From positions 29,410,107 through 29,474,106 of the forward strand of contig OU744448.1 of assembly GCA_916610825.1 (NCBI GenBank): 64,000 bases of DNA, read 5' to 3'. The stretch comes from Haliclystus octoradiatus. Its lineage: Eukaryota; Cnidaria; Staurozoa; Stauromedusae; Haliclystidae. Each line of letters begins with the position of its first letter. Position 1 is the stretch's first letter. Under the pieces are notes generated by a model, which was given only the letters and a program-made list of their open reading frames with translations, ran no database searches and had not been told where the DNA came from. This document shows positions 1 through 11,489 of the stretch, piece by piece. Position numbers and translations under genes: made by a program.

Positions 1-176
1 CATGCACAATTTTCAAGAATAATAAAATAACATTTTCAGCAAACAACAAGCAATCAACTACAACAATCTTAATTTTTACATTTCATCGAATGTATTGAAT
101 GTTTTGTTTGTCTCAATAAATTTTGTTGATCTGTTAGTGTTTACTTACAATTTGAAAATACAATGCAATACATGAA

Positions 177-3100
177 TTACATCTTGGTATCTTCCTCCAT
201 CTCTGCCTGTTTTATTAAATTAGATTTTCTATCCAGCAATTGCTTCCTTAAAAATGAAATTCTATCATCTATTGATCCCAATGCAGCCTATTATAATATA
301 ACAATTGAACAATTAACATTCAACCAATAATGAAAGATCAGTTAGTAAATTAGCCTGCACACAGACTGTCTTCTTACATATTTCAATCTCAAAAGTGACC
401 ACACAACACAGGTGACCAATGATACAGGTAAAGCATATTTTCTACAATCTATTTTTACTTTTTAGAATTTAAAACAGTAAATACTGAAATTTTGGAAAGG
501 AAACATCTAACCTTACAAAAATTAGTTGAATACATGAACATTACAAACTGTTCATGAACACCTTTTAAACAGTTAACATACAATTCATGAACAGTTCATG
601 AACGTTAAATGGCCCAATTTCATGAATTTTGTTCATCAACTGCTCATGAAAACCGGGTCATTTAACTTTCATGAATTGTTCATGAATTGTACAGTAACAT
701 TTTAATCGTGTCCATGAAGAGTTTATGAAAGTTTGTAAAGTTATACAAATTCTAGAATAAGCGAATAACAAGTGTGCGCTTGTCCTCCATAGTTTTTTAC
801 ATCCCAACGAAAAATCTAAAAATACTGAAAACCTCTCAATTTTAATAATTTTGGTCGAACAACAGTGTTAGTTTTTTTTGAAAATGCCATAAATGAGGTC
901 AGCAAAGACAGAGCAGTGTCCGACAAAAGTATCAGTCTTCCGAAATCTTGAACGATGTTGTGCTTTTTCTTCGAATTTGTTTTGTTGAGGTTTGGCCTAT
1001 AAATCAAAAAATTATCAATTGTCTTCTGAATTTGCTCCAACTTTCCAGCAATCCAAGGATCCCCACCTTTGAGGATGTTATTGATATCAGCCGAAGAAGT
1101 TGTTTTTAGACTTGAATTACCGATATTCAATATTTAAAGATATTAATTACAATTTAGTTGGACTATTTACGAAAGGTAAGATAATATAACCTTTTTCAAA
1201 TTTCTTGAAAACGCAAATTTGAGTTGCACTATCTTAGTTCTCATTGTATTATCTTGATGACAGAAATATAACTATGATCAGTGTCTGACAAAAGTAGGAA
1301 TCCTGGAATGCTAGATTGCGGAAGGTTAGAGCAAATTCAGAAGAAAATTGATATTTTTATGATTTATTGGTCAATTTGTAACAACAAAAAGTTCAGAAGA
1401 AAATGTCTCTAGGATAATTCCAGAAGGCTGAATTTTTGTCGTACCTTGACTATGATTAAGTAATCAGTGTAAGCACATTTATGCTAAACAACTTACTTGG
1501 TGCCATGGTGAGTTTGAATCATTTTCTGTAAGTAGGTCTTGTGAAGGTTGATGAAGTAGCATTGCCTAGAAAATGTCACATGATTATAGGTATTATTTAT
1601 TTATTTTTATTTTGGATTTATCATTTTTCCACAAACCGGGTAAGCTTGCAGCTTTTCTACACCGGGGTGGTTGGTTAATTTGTTAGTATTTTGAAACTTG
1701 TGTGCCAGTGTGCGTTTAGTAGCCGGATGCCCTTCCTGACGCCAACTTATAGTGCTCCGGACAGGGATTGAACCCTAGACCCTGCGAGCTGTGACCCAAC
1801 GCCCTAGCCACCACACAAAGGCCACTGACAGGGTAGCCTGTGTGCAAACTTAAAATGCTTCCAGGTCTACTATTTTTCTAGAACATTTTGAATCTGAACA
1901 CAGACTAATTTTGGGGATGATGTGTAGGTAGCTGAACACACATGAAGATGATTTAAATAACATATACACATAATTTTAATACCATGTTGATACAAAACAT
2001 CAATCATAAAGCGACACTGTCCATGTCAAACCCAGTCAATCAACAACTGCTTGATGTTAAGGAGACATTCATGATTAATTGAAAATTTAACGTTCATGAA
2101 CTGTTAATAAAATTTGTGTAAACATTTTAGTATTGTACAGTAAGGTTCTTGAACGCTTCACAATGTTCATAAACTGCTCATGAACTAATCAGAACAATGG
2201 GCTATCTGATTGCATGACAATTAAAATGGTGAATATAAACAATACCACTTGCCAAAACAAAACGTACGGTAACACTTATACAGTAAATTGAGACTACAAG
2301 GATATGATACCATAAACAATATTTTGTAGTTAAATATTACAGAAGAAGATTAGCCAGTGCATGATGAAACTAATTTGATCTGCACACAGTAGAAAGAAAT
2401 TGACATTTCCTCATTTGCATCACGAGAAGTAACAAAATTGTGGCTGCACAGGGGTCTACAAAATTAATTTCTATGACAAGATTCTTTCTATCCAAAGTGC
2501 CTGAAAGTTGTTGAAGTTACTGACTTACGAATAGAAATTGGCTTAGTGAGGATGGCTTTGGTAGAGGAATATGCTTAAAACAAGCAACGGTTTTTAGTTC
2601 AGAAAAATTTAACTTAACAATTCTAAATTCTGAAATTTGTGCATGTTTGGAAGCTATTATTGCAGTAATTATGTTATTCTCAAATGTGCCTGAGACCAGT
2701 GGTCCCCATTTTATTGAGTCCTGTGTTGATGGCTGGGACAGAACTGTGATTACCTGTAATCAGATGTTCAGACTTAAGGCTCTAACACAAACAATGTATG
2801 TATCAATGAAAGAATAATATCATATATGCCTTGTGAAGAGCAATTTGGACATGTATTGTCGTATTTATATGAAATAGAAATTTCATGAAATAGTTGATAA
2901 TATTTATTGATTGACATTCATACCTGATGACCTCCGTTGAAGTATTCTGACGATTGACCTTCCAAATGTAATATTCTACTCTCTAATTCCGATATACGAT
3001 GATGAAGATCTTTACGGACAATGGCAGATTTGTTTAATTCTATAAATATATTGGGTTGGTAATAAATTAAATTTAGAAGTACGGTAGAGACTGGCGGCTT

Positions 3101-6100
3101 CAAGGATATTCTGTCCAATAATAGAAAGCAAAAACAGTCCCATACTGATTCATTTTACGGTCAAACTTTGCTAAATATTTCCCTTAAAATAACAGATTCT
3201 GCTAAATTAGGTCAAATGGTTTTTCTGGTAAGGATTATCTGTTGTTGCTGGATTCAACTGTAATACAGTATCAGTTCAATTTACAGTATGAACTATAACA
3301 TGCGTGAAGGCTGAAATGCGAAGACCAGAAAGTGAACACATATTTGTGACAGATTTTGTAAACAAGAGAACAACCATTGTGGTCTGTCATTGCACTCTCC
3401 TGTGGAAACAGTTCAAACAAATAAATGACCTAATTTTTTCGGACTGTCTATTAAATGTTCATGAAAGATTCAGGAGAGTTCGGGAAGGCTATTTGCCCAT
3501 AAAATCTCCTTTTTTTCGAGGGACGGCAGATACATTACAGTCAAACCCGCTATAACGGCCACCTCTATACAGTGGCCCCCTGTCTATAGTGGTCACTCTT
3601 GCAATGTCCAAAATAGTATTTTCTATTGAATCAAACCTGTATATAAAAGCCACCTGTTTATAGTGGTCAATTTATCTACCTCTCGTAGCTGGCCATTATA
3701 TACAAGTTTCACTGTATAATATTATCATCTGTTAAAAAAACACTAAAGTTTTGTACATCTTATAGTTACTGCATACAAGTAAAACACATACTAAGATGGC
3801 TTTCCATTGAAGAAATTCTCTCTTCTATCTCTGGTGGTAAGAATTCTATATTCAATGCTGTTGATGGATGAATTGGAGTCCATACGCATTCATTTTTAAA
3901 TCGCTTATGAGTTGGAAATTGTTCTGCCTCATCCCTGTCCTCATTTTCAACCTGTGATACTGGTGAGAAATGAATAGAAAATTAAGTCAACTTCAAATGT
4001 AAAGTCAAAAACTTGTCAATAGTGGTCATTCTAGAAATGTGGTTTCTTCTGAAGCAGCGACACAGAGGTGATATGTGTTCTTCATCACTTCCATCATCAT
4101 TCATCATCTCCACACTATCTTATCTAGACTTTATCATGAATATTTGCTATATGTATACCTTAATAAACAAAATAACCTCTGTATTTCTTCCATTGCAATA
4201 ACAAACTTCATGGACAGTGCAAGAGCAATTAATAAACATTTCCTTTGGGTCCATGAAAAGTATATACACAGTTCATTAACTAGTTCGTGAAGGTAAATTG
4301 CTCAAATTTTGATGAACACTTCATGAACATTCATGAACTTTCTTTTTATGAACAGTTCATGAAATTTAATGAAAAATTTGACACAACACATTTATGTTCA
4401 TAAATTCATGAACATTTTCTTTTATCAGGAGAAAGTCTCTCTAACCTTCAACAATACTCTTCTTTCCTCGCCTTTGTATGTATGCAGCATCAGTTCTTGC
4501 GCATGTGGAATCTAAATAAAATGTTTACATTTTTAATTTGAACTAAGTCTATATTATGGAGCATCCAACTGTTTATAAAAAGTAGGAGATTATAGACAAT
4601 GAAATTACATATCTGACTGTGGGCATATGCATTATTAGGTCCTGTTTGCAAGGAGGGTGAGTTACCCGGGTCTATAGCTTAAATGTGTGCTCTGTTTTCA
4701 AGCAAAGCAAATAAGTTAACCCACTTACCCAAGTAACTCGCCTACCCAAGTTACTCACCTTTTTTAGCAGACCGGGTTAACCTAGTCGCTAAGTCAATTT
4801 TTTGCAAATACAATTTTGGTGAGTAACTTGGATAGGCCGGTCAAGTGTTTTAGATTGTTTTGAATATTTCCGTTGCAGACATCATTTATTCTCTAAATTG
4901 TTTGATTTCAACGTGCATGCTTAGGCTGGCATTAAATAATTCAACTCGGGTAGGAGGGTTACCCTCCTTGTCATGTCAACACGGCCTTGGAGTTGCACAT
5001 GGTTTTATTAATTACCTCTATCATTTTCAGCAATCTTACAAAATTCCTTGCTATTAAAAGCATTGACCTCAAGTTGTTTTCGTTGAATAAATGCTTCCAT
5101 TCTGCGGGAGATCTAAAATAACAAAATAGGTTGCATAAAAAATTATTTACTAAAGCTATATGCGTCAAATTTTAATCTCGGGTTGTCTGTTGTAGGCTAC
5201 AATTTGAGAAATACAGTTGGTAGGCAATATTTGAAGATATTGAACAGCTTAAGAGGTCATAGGCAAATCTGTCATTATATTTTTTTATACTTGTAATAAA
5301 TAATATTAGGTATACTACATAATTCTTCAAAATCAAATAATTCCTGTACATCCGTAGTCATTCACGTTTAATGAAGTTTGTGTGTGAGTTATCTCCAAAT
5401 TAACAAAGATCCTCTGATCTGAAGGATGGAGCTCTGAATTCAACATATCTTATTACAGATAGGTAATGTGGTATGCCAAAGCTATTTCTTATGCAATTCA
5501 TTCTAGACCATATAATCCGAAATCACAATATGGTAAGCCAACTCATTTCAAATCAAAAATTCGATGCACATCCTATCAGATTTTGAGTCCCAGTCTTCTA
5601 CCAATTGAGCGAATTCAATTTTATTTATCCTATCACAAATGGCCCTGGTGTGTGTGAGTGTGTAAATGTTTATGTCTTTGCGAACAACTTTTTAAAATCT
5701 AAAACAATGTTTGAGTTTAATTTTTTAAACTCATCCGATGATGAGCTCTGGGTTAGGTGCTTGGTTGGTGGGATATCTATTTACATGCTTCTATTTAGAT
5801 ATTTATATGCACAACTAATAAGCTTCAATAACATCTATATGCTTTATGTTCAATGCTTGCTCTCTGCTTTAATAACATCTCTCAGCTAGCTTTATGCGTT
5901 TAACTTCTACATGCTTGTTGTATGCTGCTCTTGCTATGGCGAACCTGTCACTTTCCAACTTATGCGTGGATCCAGATCCAACCAAGCACCCGTCACACTG
6001 ATATTCAGTGGAAATTACACATAATGAATACATAATGACTACAAACCTGACCTCATTTACCAACTTAAGAAACCTAAATAAACTTAAATGAAAAAACACA

Positions 6101-9100
6101 ATTGTGGGAAGGGTGGGAGGAAATCAATTAAGATAATAACAACCAATCAACTTATAAAATTATAATAAAAATACTTTTCATGATATCACTCAAAGCATTG
6201 AAGCATTGAAGCACAAGCATGTGCGTATCATAAAGCGAGGATAAATGCGAATGTGTTAGATAGCACTCGATCCCTTCAAAGGATGACTAGAACACGAAAG
6301 TAGGTGTGTCGTAACTGCTACTCAACTTCCACAAAATTAGCTAGAGCCTCGGACCTTCACAGTATGATAATTACCTAATCTGGATAAACATGCTGAGACA
6401 ATTATTAATGCTTAAATCACTACTTTTTGGAATTGACGGGCTACTATTCCCCTGGAGCTAAACGGCATCCCCTACAATTAACAGGGAAGAATAATATAAT
6501 AACTCTGCAAATGCAACACATTGGCTGATTTAACTTCGCCTAAATTAGAAAACGAAGCGGAAAGCTTATTTTCGGCATATGAGCTTTATTGTTTTTCTAA
6601 CATCTTGAAAGTGCAGGGGTATTCCCTGAGTTAGGGAATCCTCATAACTATTAGCAAAACGGGGAGGGAATGGAAGTGATTTGTTTGTTTGCCTTTATGA
6701 ATGGAAGCAAAGACAAAAATGTAGTCTAATGTCTAGGCTACAAAGCAGCATTTCGTATCACAGTAGTAAAGCTATCACGCTGTATATTTACAGAACTGGA
6801 AGAATATCACGGTGCAATTGTTGTGAATGAAATTCTAATTTAAATTTTGTTCACATTTAAAATGTTCCCATTTCACAACAAATGCTATCACTAATGAATA
6901 GATAGATAGATATTTATTTGATCATTATAACTTTTTGAGTTTAATACAGTGTGTTTTTGTTAGAAATTGTTACATGATCAGGTCATCCCGTAAGCATAGA
7001 ATGCTTGTTTATTTGGGAGACCTTATATTTATAGTAGTTTGAAAAGGATATGAAATAAAAAATTGAGGATTTTAGAAATCAAATTTAGAATTAATTAATA
7101 ATGGAAAAGTTATTTCAAATATGGAAACGGAATTTTCCACCTTTTCACAAGGAATTAATATTTCTAAGGATTTTTGTTCTAATGTGACGAGTGTGTGATG
7201 TCCAATTAAGTTTATTGTCAATCATTATTCCTAAAAATTTGATAGATTTTGTAGAGCAATCAGAGCCACAACGCTGTAAAGGATGACCTTTTATATTTTT
7301 TTCAAAGTTATTTGGCTTATGATTGCCAAAAAGAATAAATTTTGATTTGTTAGGGCTAACTGTTAGATGGTTTGCATCAAACCAATCAGAAACGTTGTTT
7401 AATTCTTTATTACAATTTAGAATAGAATAGCATTCGATGTTAAATATGAAATCCATGAAATATGACAATTCAAATTTCACATTGTTCCATAAATAAATAA
7501 TTATACTGTATTTCAAATTATAAATTATACCACAATATGATTTTTAATCGAAGGCGTGAAACTAGTTACTTGTGAAATAAATACCGCTGCCTACCTCATC
7601 ATTGTTAGCTGTGATTTGAATGTTGTTGTTTTCATGTGGCGTTGTCAATGAATTTGTTTGTTTTCCTAATTGCAAATAAAACAGTCGGAATGAAGTTACA
7701 TAGGCCTACATACAATACTATTTGTTTCACTAGGGACTTTACATGCTATATATATGTTTAGTTTATTTACTTATGTTGTCTTTGTAATGTAGCGCTATTA
7801 GGATTAGTCATATTGCTCAAGTAAGAAGCACATGGTAAAAGGGGAAGAAAAACTATGTGGTGCGATTGATAATGAACTAGATCAGATCAATTGAACACAA
7901 GAATGAGGCAAATCCGGAAAATGCGGAAAAGGCTTTGCCTCATTCTTGTGTTCAATCAATTTATGCTCCGTTTTAATTAACACTGTGCACTTTTACATAC
8001 ATGTGTGTGTACAATTGACAATTATTTCTAAAGAAGTAGATTGGATATATTTTGTATGTGTTTTTGTTACTGTTCACTCTTAAATCTTGTGGTCATACTC
8101 AAAGGGGTAAAATCGACCGGTGGGGGCCATTTTCATCACTTCTGAATCAACAACTAGCAAAGTGAGAGGGGCATTGGGGCCTGCTTCTTACTTTGATAAT
8201 CTTCATTTAATTTCATATCTGCATGTTGCTTCTTTCCAGAGAACATGTTTGCCAATGCCTGAAATGATGTGAAAATGATCAATAATCAACTAAATGAATT
8301 TGAAAGACAGTTACCTAAATGAATTTGCAGTGCACTGCCAAACTAATTTATTCATTATAATCAGGGTCCGACAAAACGTTTTGCCTTCTGGAATCCTAGA
8401 GGCATTTCAACATTTTCTTCTGAATTTTTTGTTGATGTTTGACCAATAAATCATACAAATATCAATTTTCTTCTGAATTTACTGATTCCTACTTTTGTCG
8501 GACCTTGATTTTAATTATCCAAAATACAGTTGATGAAATGTGCAATTTTTTCTGTAGCATCCCCTGTAAAAAAATGACTGAAAAAAGTTTGGCCAAAATC
8601 ATGTTCATGAAATGTTGACGAAAACTAGGCCATTTAGCGTTCACAAACAATTAATGAAAATTGGGCCGTTTAACGATGATGAACAATTCATGAAAATTGG
8701 GCTATTTAACAATCATGAACAATTCATGAAAATTGGGCTATTTAACAATCATGAACAATTCATGAAAATTTGGTTAATTTCTCGTTCACGAACTGTTCAT
8801 GAAAAATTGGTTAATTTCCAGTTCATGAACTGTTCATGAAAAATTGGTTAATTTCCAGTTCATGAACTGTTCATGAAAAATTGGTTAATTTCCAGTTCAT
8901 GAACTGTTCATGAAAAATTGGTTAATTTCCAGTTCATGAACTGTTCATTAAAAATTTGACAATTACATGTTCATTAGCTTATGAAATTTTTTCACAATGG
9001 ATTTTACAAACATTAGATAAAAAAAACCTTCATGAACAGGCAGATATTGATAAAATCTGCAATCCTGCAGTTCTAGATTGCAGAAGGCTGGTGTTAAACC

Positions 9101-10656
9101 AGACTGCTTGGCAACTACTTCAAATTAAATTCAATATTTGTGTTTGAAATCACCTGTTTGTTACTCAGTTGCATGAAAAAAACAATTTTGGTTTGATGAC
9201 ATGGTACTGACTCCTGTGAAAAAAATTCATGAACAGTTCATGAACTTTTGCGCAATTTCAAGTTCATGAACTCATGAACCATTTTCACAGGAGGACTTAT
9301 ACATCATCATCAGTTTTTCACATAGGACATGATGTAACAATTAACAAACTTGTACAAGAACTGTTATCAAGACCAGGATCCGACAGAAGGTCCAGCCTTC
9401 TGGGATCCTAGAGGCATTTCTACATTTTCTTCTGAATTTTTTGTTGATATTTGATCAATAAATCATAAAAGTATCAACGTTCTTCTGAATTTGCTCTAGC
9501 AATCTGGAATCTGAATTCCAGGAATCCTACTTTTGTTGAAACCCGATTAAGGACTTTCCCTTGCCTTTGAAGAATATGGACTGTGTAAAATAACTATATT
9601 TGAATCATATTAATTATAAAGAAAGTTTTAAAAAATCAAAGGATTTCGCAACATAAAAGCTTCTATCGGAACCTGTGAACAGCATTTACAATAACTTTGA
9701 ATGATAAACTGATAAAATTTTTCAGAACGATAAAATTTTTTCATAATAAACTTTTTGTTCAGAAGCAAAACATTTTGTTCAATGGATTTTGTTATTTTCA
9801 AAATTTGCGTGTCCTAACTCTTATAAATAGATGGCTCTGCTCAGGCCTAGCCTACTGATTAGGCATCCCATTGATAATCAACCTACTTGGATTTCAAAGA
9901 AGAAAACTGATAGAGATTCCATTATTGGCCCTCTATTGTTAGTTTTTAGAACATCTTCAAGTTGTTGGTGCTCTGTATGTGGTATCTGAAGAACCTGAAA
10001 TATGATGGACAAAAACAATGCCTTACATTTTAAAAGAGTATTATTCGTGTTTTTGAAGAAAATGAATAGGCCAAATGCTTTCGGGACCTGTGGGACAGTC
10101 ACAAATCGTTGAACGTCAGTCACAAAAAATATTGGTTAATTGCTGAAAATTGTTTGAAATATTTTGCATCAACTTAATTATGTATGCTACTTGCATTTGC
10201 ATATTTAAAGAATAGAAAGGCAATAGTTTTGTTTGAATTTACAATAAGACATAATTTGCAAATGTTTGTGCCTGATATGACAAAGTGGGATCGTTTCAGT
10301 TCCATAGATTGTTACTATAAATGCTCTTTGTTTTTTGTTCTAGGCCTATTAATTCAAAGGCATTAAGGATTAAAGGTACTTTACTAAGCTTAGTTTAATT
10401 AGGCTAATAGAGTAATAGCCTATCGCTAGCTAGACTGTAGTGTTATGGAGTCTTTAAATCAGTGTAGAAATCACGGCATATACTATTATCGAGTATATCA
10501 TATTATATCGTTTGTCATAAGTAAAGAAACAGGACGACGCAACCTTCCGATAGCAAGCCAGCTGAGATGACTGACACAACCTTTAATTACCTTTGAATAG
10601 AGATCGTCGCAGCATTTAATAGTTCTCATGAATACTTCACGGTTTTCGTCTCTCAT
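177..10656 (-). CDS. MBIP: MBIP, MAP3K12-binding inhibitory protein 1 (ATAC complex subunit), ten coding exons
   Basis: Coding exons in transcript order: 10591-10656, 9887-9994, 8192-8258, 7595-7665, 5016-5112, 4446-4511, 3792-3959, 2924-3039, 1497-1565, 177-287. All introns are GT-AG and the phases close into one 312-residue frame; human MBIP is about 344. The closest match to the family is the block ISRRMEAFIQRKQ (from residue 105) followed by STCARTDA (from 138), which parallels the human IDRRISAFIERKQ and SCARTDA segments as I remember them. The C-terminal half has two coiled-coil stretches: RISELESRILHLEG then SEYF in exon 8, and IDDRISFLRKQLL in the last exon. MBIP binds and inhibits the kinase DLK (MAP3K12) and is a subunit of the ATAC histone acetyltransferase complex, so a nuclear role is expected. 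The start ATG is the first in-frame Met in exon 1. The N-terminal half (exons 2-4) is poorly conserved and rests mainly on phase and open frame. The gene is head-to-head with BRMS1L. Confidence 0.88.
530..720. repeat. TTCATGAAC-family cluster
   Basis: Several CATGAACAGTTCATGAAC and related palindromes in 190 bp, in MBIP intron 9. Similar clusters are at 2075-2190, 4250-4425, 30060-30222, 42005-42070 and 52265-52440. Confidence 0.75.
1279..1448. mobile_element. hAT-like short element (family H), perfect 8-bp duplication
   Basis: Ends CAGTGTCTGACAAAAG and a mirrored right end finishing CCTTG; flanked by ACTATGAT on both sides (1271-1278 and 1449-1456). Internally palindromic, about 170 bp. Confidence 0.85.
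1593..1830 (-). mobile_element. tRNA-derived SINE (family S), MBIP intron 8
   Basis: Minus-strand copy of the family at 16531, just upstream of MBIP exon 9 in transcript order: GTGGTGGCTAGGGCG, GGGTTCAATCCC, AGGAAGGGCATCCGGC, then a longer tail. Confidence 0.8.
3538..3714. mobile_element. pogo/Tigger-like short element (family P), MBIP intron 7
   Basis: CAGTCAAACCCGCTATAACGG at the left (20 of the first bases shared by the family), inverted AAGTTTCACTG at the right, TA on both sides. About 177 bp, palindromic, no coding capacity. Confidence 0.8.
5869..6060 (-). pseudogene. Possible transposon-derived coding scrap, MBIP intron 4
   Basis: The minus-strand frame includes EYQCDGCLVGSGSTHKLESD followed by a basic helix ending KRIKLAERCY. 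The CxxC then basic-helix pattern is reminiscent of transposon proteins, but I cannot name a family. No start or splice context supports a gene. Confidence 0.25.
7145..7516 (-). mobile_element. LINE reverse transcriptase C-terminal fragment, MBIP intron 4
   Basis: The frame LNNVSDWFDANHLTVSPNKS with KFILFG and then KFLGIMIDNKLNWTSHTRHI is typical of the end of Jockey/CR1-like RT domains. The YxDD box should lie upstream and is missing. The copy is 5'-truncated. Confidence 0.8.
7891..7955. repeat. Inverted repeat related to the 42880-43026 unit, ribozyme lost
   Basis: TTGAACACAAGAATGAGGC returns inverted at the right end. The arms and the sequence after it (to about 8010, ending near ACATACATGTGTG) match the flanks of the VRK1-intron unit, but no hammerhead core remains. 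Confidence 0.55.
8362..8507. mobile_element. hAT-like short element (family H)
   Basis: CAGGGTCCGACAAAA at the left, GTCGGACCTTG at the right; flanks ATTATAAT and ATTTTAAT (7 of 8). Confidence 0.8.
8590..8960. repeat. TTCATGAAC satellite array, MBIP intron 2
   Basis: Tandem units of about 36-37 bp built on the palindrome TTCATGAACTGTTCATGAA with an AATTGG spacer; at least nine units, later ones almost identical. Confidence 0.9.
9213..9291. mobile_element. Single TTCATGAAC unit with terminal inverted repeats
   Basis: CCTGTGAAAA at the left returns as TTTTCACAGG at the right, enclosing TTCATGAAC palindromes. This looks like the minimal mobile form of the satellite family. Confidence 0.6.
9374..9546. 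mobile_element. hAT-like short element (family H)
   Basis: CAGGATCCGACAGAAGG at the left and a TTTTGTTGAAACCC right end; family body recognisable, duplication not clear. Confidence 0.7.
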
Positions 10657-11489
10657 CTTTGAATTATAATGTGAATAATGCTTTTTAATTAGTTTCTCGT
10701 GAATTAGCAATACAACATGGTATATTGATTGTAAAGCAACCAAAACAGAGAGAGTTTATTTCATTTCTATATTTTCAAATTTTACTTGATTGACCGCCAT
10801 GTTTTCTGGGGATGACCCAAAGTGCGGTGCAAATTGAGGATTCCAACTTGTATGAGGATTCCTTGGGCGATTCCCTTGCTCTGAAACTGAGGTCTGAGAG
10901 ACAGACCGCTGACTTCGAGCGGCATATTATGATTCTTGCTCTCTTGGCTTTACTTCTTTGACCTGTTTTACAACTTTTCCAACTTAAACCGTGTTGTTTT
11001 TAACCACATGTGCCTTTAAAAAGGTTGAAAAGTTGGTAAATTGAAGGAAAATGATGTGAAATATATAATACTCAAAGCGGAGGTAATGTTCACTAAATTA
11101 AGATGTTTTCCAGTAAATTTTTCATTTTTGTAGGCGATGTGTGTGATTTTCCATCATGTGTCCCAGCTGAGATAGAGTTATTCTGAGATTCTCTATCTCG
11201 TTACTGATTTGTGCACGCTTTGTACATCATTAGAGGAATAGTATACCGCTAGATAGTGCTCTGTAGAAAATATCTATGCCTGTTATGCGTGTTGAAATAC
11301 TGAATTCTAGGTATAGTCCAAGTTTACAGGCTGAGGCTAGAGTCTTTAGACTACATTCATATTCATGTGCAATGAATTATTCGTTAGACTGTCCCATGTC
11401 TTTTGTAAGTTATTGTTTCCCTGAAAACAGACTCCTTTGAGTTCAATTTCATATATTCTTCACTTAACAGTATACTCATCTCAATCAAA
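10657..11489. promoter_or_regulatory. Shared divergent promoter region of MBIP and BRMS1L
   Basis: This 833-bp stretch separates the two start codons, which point away from each other, so both 5' untranslated regions and both promoters must lie here unless distal exons exist. It is locally richer in G+C around 10790-10930 than the surrounding DNA. CCGCCATGTTT at 10794-10804 is, on the minus strand, AAACATGGCGG, a close match to the YY1 core often found near metazoan transcription starts. No TATA box stands out. No repeat family of the window was recognised inside it. Confidence 0.6.

Noticed and set aside
8590-8960. CRISPR-like regular repeat
   Set aside because: Eukaryotic DNA; units are contiguous palindromic satellite without unique spacers.
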